From: Pseudomonadota bacterium
GTDB lineage: Bacteria > SAR324 > XYD2-FULL-50-16 > JAHJRI01
Direction of reading: 5' to 3'
DNA length: 9,026 bases
Assembly: GCA_022360105.1 (NCBI GenBank)
Contig: JAKSDL010000356.1
Location: 1-9,026, forward strand
In this document: one piece after another, positions 5,730 through 9,026 of the stretch
Layout of the letters: the number at the start of each line of letters is the position of its first letter
Position numbering within the stretch: the first letter of the stretch is position 1
Notes under the pieces: generated by a model
Told to the model about the DNA's origin: nothing
Databases searched by the model: none
What the model saw: the letters and a program-made list of their open reading frames with translations, nothing else
Position numbers and translations under genes: made by a program

Positions 5730-6125
5730 ATGGAAAATTTAATTGAGCTGGTTATTACAAAATATAACTATTGGGGTTGTATAGTTTTACTAATGATTGG
5801 GATCTACGCGATGATTGTTAAAAAAAACCTGGTCAAGAAAATCATCGGTATGAACATCATGCAATCTTCCATTATTCTGTTTTATGTCTCGATTGGAGCC
5901 AAATTAAAAGCCACCATCCCCATTCTTCAAGATTATTCGAACAAAGACAGCCTCTATCAAGCCAAGGACTACATTAACCCGCTGCCCCATGTATTAATGC
6001 TAACAGCAATTGTTGTATCTGTTGCAACCCTGGGAGTCGCTTTGGCATTGGCTATTAAGATTTATCAACAATACCGAACGCTTGAGGAAGATGAGATACT
6101 CTCTCAAATTGAGACTCAGGATTAA
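5730..6125 (+). CDS. mrpC: Mrp antiporter subunit C (MnhC/NuoK-like)
   Basis: Three-helix membrane subunit homologous to NuoK of complex I, 131 residues (family about 110-130). The helices lie at about 13-30, 38-58 and 87-112. The signature NPLPHVLMLTAIVVSVATLG (83-102) is the MrpC form of the NuoK motif, with Thr92 matching a functionally important threonine in Bacillus Mrp. NuoK's first-helix glutamate is not seen, as expected for MrpC. An in-frame TAA immediately precedes the ATG, so 5730 is the first possible start; no strong Shine-Dalgarno is present. The 60-base upstream gap is T-rich and could hold a minor promoter or simply be a looser junction. Confidence 0.93.
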   Translation: MENLIELVITKYNYWGCIVLLMIGIYAMIVKKNLVKKIIGMNIMQSSIILFYVSIGAKLKATIPILQDYSNKDSLYQAKDYINPLPHVLMLTAIVVSVATLGVALALAIKIYQQYRTLEEDEILSQIETQD

Positions 6126-6184
6126 CAGGAAGCAAATTAATCACAACGTTTTTGAGTTCACTGACAAACCACACACTCTTTAAT

Positions 6185-7690
6185 ATGATTCAATCACAAT
6201 ACCCCATTCTGATAATCATAACCCCGCTTATTACCTCGCTTCTGGTCCTTATTGTTGGTCGATGGCTGAAACAATCTGCTTACTACCTCTCAATCATTGC
6301 CTTGATAACCACAACCCTTGAATCTCTTCGTATCCTTTGGGAAGTCATTCAACACGGAACGCTTCATTACAGAATGGGTAACTGGAGACCGCCCTGGGGG
6401 ATTGAATATGTGATTGATCACTTAAGTGCATTTCTAATTGTCATTATCACAACCATCGGCCTTTGTGTGGTCGTGTATTCCAAGGAAAGCATTGAAAAGG
6501 AACTGCCGGAGAAAATTGTACCCTTTTATTGCATTTTGCTGCTGTTAATTACCGGTTTGCTGGGAATGGTAGCCACGGGTGACATGTTCAATCTTTATGT
6601 CTTCCTGGAGGTATCAGCTTTAACGGCATACGGTTTGATCGGTTTGGGAGAAAAAAGAGCACCGCTGGCAAGTTTCAGGTATTTGATGATGGGAACCATC
6701 GGTGCAAGTTTCTATTTGCTGGGAGTTGGTTATCTGTACTTGATCACCGGGTCGCTGAATATGGCCGATATTTCAACTCGCCTCCCTGAATTATATGAAT
6801 CCAAAGTCGTTTTAGTAGCCTTCGCCTTTTTGATCATCGGTATCAGTGTAAAACTGGCCATCTTCCCTCTGCATTCCTGGCTACCTGATGCATACACGCA
6901 TGCTCCTTCTGCCGTGAGCGCTTTTATCGCTCCAACCATGACAAAAGTGGCGGCATATATGCTGGTTAGAATCATGTTCTCCGTTTTTGGGACGAAATTT
7001 GCCATTGAAACTGTCCCGATCACCACTATTCTTGCCTGGCTTGGAATTGTTGCCATGATCGTTGGATCGATTTACGCAATCAAACAGAGCGACTTAAAAC
7101 GCATGCTGGCTTACTCATCCATTGCTCAAATCGGCTACATCGTATTGGGAATCGGACTGGCCAACAGATTAGGTTTAACAGGTGGTTTGCTGCATATACT
7201 AAACCACGCCTTTATGAAAGGCTGCCTGTTCCTGGTAGCCGGAGCTATCATTTTGCAGGTTGACGGAAGGAATATTTATCGTTTCAAAGATCTGTACAGG
7301 CAAATGCCTTACACCATGACAGCCTTTGTCATAGCAGCTTTTTCCATGATAGGCATCCCACCAACCAGCGGGTTTTTTAGCAAACTATATTTAATCCTTG
7401 GTTCGATCGAGGCTAATCAATGGATTTTTGTTGCGGTTATCCTGCTCAGCAGTTTGTTGAATGTGGTTTATTTCATCAATGTGGTGAGAACCGTTTATTT
7501 TGGGCCTTCTGAGGCAGAGATTCAAACCAATCCCGACAAGGTCCGCTCATACACCCCTGAAGCAAAAGAAGTTCCCTGGAGCATGAGATTGCCCATTATC
7601 ACCACTGCGGCTGCAATTCTGCTGTTAGGTATCTTTAATGGCACGATTATCGACCAGGTAATCAAGTTCATCATTCCAACAGGTATTTAA
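6185..7690 (+). CDS. mrpD: Mrp antiporter subunit D (MnhD/NuoN-like)
   Basis: Large antiporter-like membrane subunit, about 501 residues and about 14 helices, related to NuoL/M/N. It moves protons or cations through the Mrp complex. The key pair is intact: Glu142 in LYVFLEVSALTAYGLIGLG and Lys223 in SVKLAIFPLHSWLPDAY, spaced like Glu137/Lys219 of Bacillus pseudofirmus MrpD. Other family marks are THAPSAVSAFIAPTMTKVAA, the LKRMLAYSSIAQIGYI helix (Lys305), and LLHILNHAFMKGCLFLVAG (Lys345). I chose ATG at 6185 because it gives a usual MrpD N-terminus (MIQSQYPILIIITPLI). TTG at 6152 would add 11 residues; neither start has a good ribosome-binding site. The stop is 16 bases before the next gene, which has its own AAGGAG. 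Confidence 0.95.
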   Translation: MIQSQYPILIIITPLITSLLVLIVGRWLKQSAYYLSIIALITTTLESLRILWEVIQHGTLHYRMGNWRPPWGIEYVIDHLSAFLIVIITTIGLCVVVYSKESIEKELPEKIVPFYCILLLLITGLLGMVATGDMFNLYVFLEVSALTAYGLIGLGEKRAPLASFRYLMMGTIGASFYLLGVGYLYLITGSLNMADISTRLPELYESKVVLVAFAFLIIGISVKLAIFPLHSWLPDAYTHAPSAVSAFIAPTMTKVAAYMLVRIMFSVFGTKFAIETVPITTILAWLGIVAMIVGSIYAIKQSDLKRMLAYSSIAQIGYIVLGIGLANRLGLTGGLLHILNHAFMKGCLFLVAGAIILQVDGRNIYRFKDLYRQMPYTMTAFVIAAFSMIGIPPTSGFFSKLYLILGSIEANQWIFVAVILLSSLLNVVYFINVVRTVYFGPSEAEIQTNPDKVRSYTPEAKEVPWSMRLPIITTAAAILLLGIFNGTIIDQVIKFIIPTGI

Positions 7691-7706
7691 CTTAAAGGAG
7701 AACCCA

Positions 7707-9026
7707 TTGAATATTCTTTACGCCTGGATATGCATATTCTCTCCTTTTATGGGCGCGGCCCTGACGCCCGTATTGGCAATGATTCATCCCAAATTGAGAG
7801 ACCTGGGAGCTGTTTTCTTCTCCTTTTTGGCTGCTCTGTCCGCACTGTCTCTGCTTCCCGCTCTGTTTCACCCTGCAGATCTTCCCCTTGAATATGCCAT
7901 CCCCTGGCTGGAAGACCCCATCAATATCAGTTTTGGGATATTGATAGATCCCTTAAGCATTATTCTGGCCAATGTTGTGGCTGTTATCAGCTTTTTTATC
8001 ATGGTGTATTGCATCGGGTATATGAAAGGCGATGATGCCATTACCAGATTCTGGATGTGGATGAATGCGTTTATTGGCAGTATGCTTCTGCTGGTGTTGG
8101 CCAATAACCTGTTATTCATCTTCATTGGATGGAAACTGGTCGGGGTTTGCAGTTACGGGTTGATCGGCTTTTATTACAAAGATGAAAAAAAATACTGGAT
8201 TGGAGGTCCGGCACCTGCCAAATTTGTAACACCTTCTCAGGCAGGCATCAAAGCCCTGGTTATGACCGGAGTCGGTGATCTGCTTATGCTTGGAGGTATT
8301 CTGATTATTTTCTTTTACTCCGGCACCTTAAACCTTCAAGAACTGTATGGAACTTCAGCCGAATGGATTCCACAGCTGGCTCAATCGCCGGGAATGGTTA
8401 TCCTGGTAACCCTTCTCATTCTTGCAGGACCAATCGGGAAATCGGCCCAATTCCCTTTACATGAATGGTTACCTGAAGCCATGGCTGGTCCTGGCCCTGT
8501 CTCGGCCCTGATTCATGCCGCCACCATGGTGAAGAGCGGTGTTTACTTAGTCGCCAGGTTTATTCCAATTTTTTACTACGGCTATTGGGTGGCTGGGTGC
8601 CACGAGGCATCTTATTTTTTCCTGATCACAGCCTGGATAGGAGCTATCACTGCTTTTCTGGCAGCTACCCAGGGAATGGTCTCCAAAGAATTGAAAAAAG
8701 CCCTGGCATATTCCACGGTCAGCCAGATTGGATATATGATGCTCGGACTTGGTGTTGCCGGACTCAGTCCGATCATTCTGGTTGGCGGCTATACAGCCGG
8801 GATTTTTCACTTGGTCAGCCATGCTTTGTTCAAAGCTTGCCTCTTTCTCTGCGCCGGTACGATTATCCATGCAGCCCATTCCATCTACATGCATGATATG
8901 GGCGCCATGAGGAAGTACGCTCCCTTTACCTGGCTATTTATGATGATAGCTGCTCTTTCTTTGATCGGGTTACCTCCTTTTCCCGGTTTTTGGAGTAAAG
9001 ACGCTGTCTTATTGGCGGTTGTCGAA
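7707..9026 (+). CDS. NuoL/MrpA-like large antiporter subunit, cut by window end
   Basis: The first 440 residues of a complex I NuoL-type (ND5-like) membrane protein, probably serving as the N-terminal MrpA half of this complex. The start is TTG at 7707, supported by AAGGAG at 7695-7700, six bases away. Family marks: GILIDPLSIILANVVAVISF (77-96), GWKLVGVCSYGLIGFYY (141-157), GKSAQFPLHEWLPEAMAGP (244-262) with Lys245 matching NuoL Lys229, SALIHAATMVKSGVYLVAR (266-284), ELKKALAYSTVSQIGYMMLG (328-347) and FHLVSHALFKACLFLCAG (367-384). Two oddities: residue 143 is Lys (codon AAA at 8133-8135), where NuoL and MrpA normally have the essential Glu; and an insertion of about 15 residues (YWIGGPAPAKFVTPSQ, 163-178) follows the GFYY segment. 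Lys276 in ATMVK resembles MrpA more than NuoL. The C-terminal half lies beyond the window. Confidence 0.9.
   Translation, partial: MNILYAWICIFSPFMGAALTPVLAMIHPKLRDLGAVFFSFLAALSALSLLPALFHPADLPLEYAIPWLEDPINISFGILIDPLSIILANVVAVISFFIMVYCIGYMKGDDAITRFWMWMNAFIGSMLLLVLANNLLFIFIGWKLVGVCSYGLIGFYYKDEKKYWIGGPAPAKFVTPSQAGIKALVMTGVGDLLMLGGILIIFFYSGTLNLQELYGTSAEWIPQLAQSPGMVILVTLLILAGPIGKSAQFPLHEWLPEAMAGPGPVSALIHAATMVKSGVYLVARFIPIFYYGYWVAGCHEASYFFLITAWIGAITAFLAATQGMVSKELKKALAYSTVSQIGYMMLGLGVAGLSPIILVGGYTAGIFHLVSHALFKACLFLCAGTIIHAAHSIYMHDMGAMRKYAPFTWLFMMIAALSLIGLPPFPGFWSKDAVLLAVVE

Noticed and set aside
6730..7056. 108-codon minus-strand ORF inside mrpD
   Set aside because: It is antisense to a well-conserved membrane subunit gene, and its product is a shadow of that gene.
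8547..8896. 115-codon minus-strand and 103-codon plus-strand ORFs over the NuoL-like gene
   Set aside because: Both overlap the conserved NuoL-type frame, which runs open from 7707 to the window end.

Overview
The window is bacterial: one gene per ORF with almost no waste, several Shine-Dalgarno sequences (AAGGAG, GGAG, GGAGAG), TTG as an alternative start, and genes stacked with 4-base ATGA/TTGA overlaps. Base composition leans modestly to A+T. The gene set (NAD-dependent alanine dehydrogenase, Lrp/AsnC regulator, dCMP deaminase, Mrp-type antiporter) does not fix a phylum. A free-living, possibly marine or saline, bacterium outside the classical model groups is a fair guess but is inference only.

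Layout. (1) Positions 1-1085, minus strand: alanine dehydrogenase, lacking about the last ten residues because the window cuts it. (2) Positions 1086-1658: a 573-base divergent regulatory region with repeated TTCACT/AGTGAA boxes. Two inverted pairs have exactly the same 42-base centre-to-centre spacing, and each overlaps a candidate promoter, one for each divergent gene. (3) Positions 1659-2093, plus: an Lrp/AsnC-family regulator, the obvious candidate to control itself and ald. (4) Positions 2094-2508: a non-coding stretch with a degenerate AGTTATC-type inverted repeat and a separate strong hairpin. (5) Positions 2509-2985, plus: a dCMP deaminase-type zinc enzyme, followed by a clear intrinsic terminator at 3089-3115. 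(6) Positions 2986-3377: spacer holding that terminator and a weaker dyad. (7) Positions 3378 to the right edge, plus: a cation/proton antiporter operon in the order mrpE, mrpF, mrpG, MbhD-like (DUF4040), MbhE-MrpB fusion, mrpC, mrpD, then a NuoL/MrpA-like large subunit cut by the window end.

How the genes work together. Alanine dehydrogenase interconverts L-alanine with pyruvate and ammonium, and a divergently transcribed Lrp-type sensor is a known arrangement for controlling it. The Mrp genes encode a membrane complex related to the proton-pumping arm of complex I. The C-terminal parts of the usual large MrpA are encoded separately here, as in archaeal Mbh-type clusters, and the gene order follows mbhA-H. 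The N-terminal MrpA role is probably filled by the NuoL-like last gene. That gene is unusual: the conserved glutamate of the antiporter-like fold (E144 in E. coli NuoL) reads as lysine. No mobile element, CRISPR array, tRNA or rRNA was seen.
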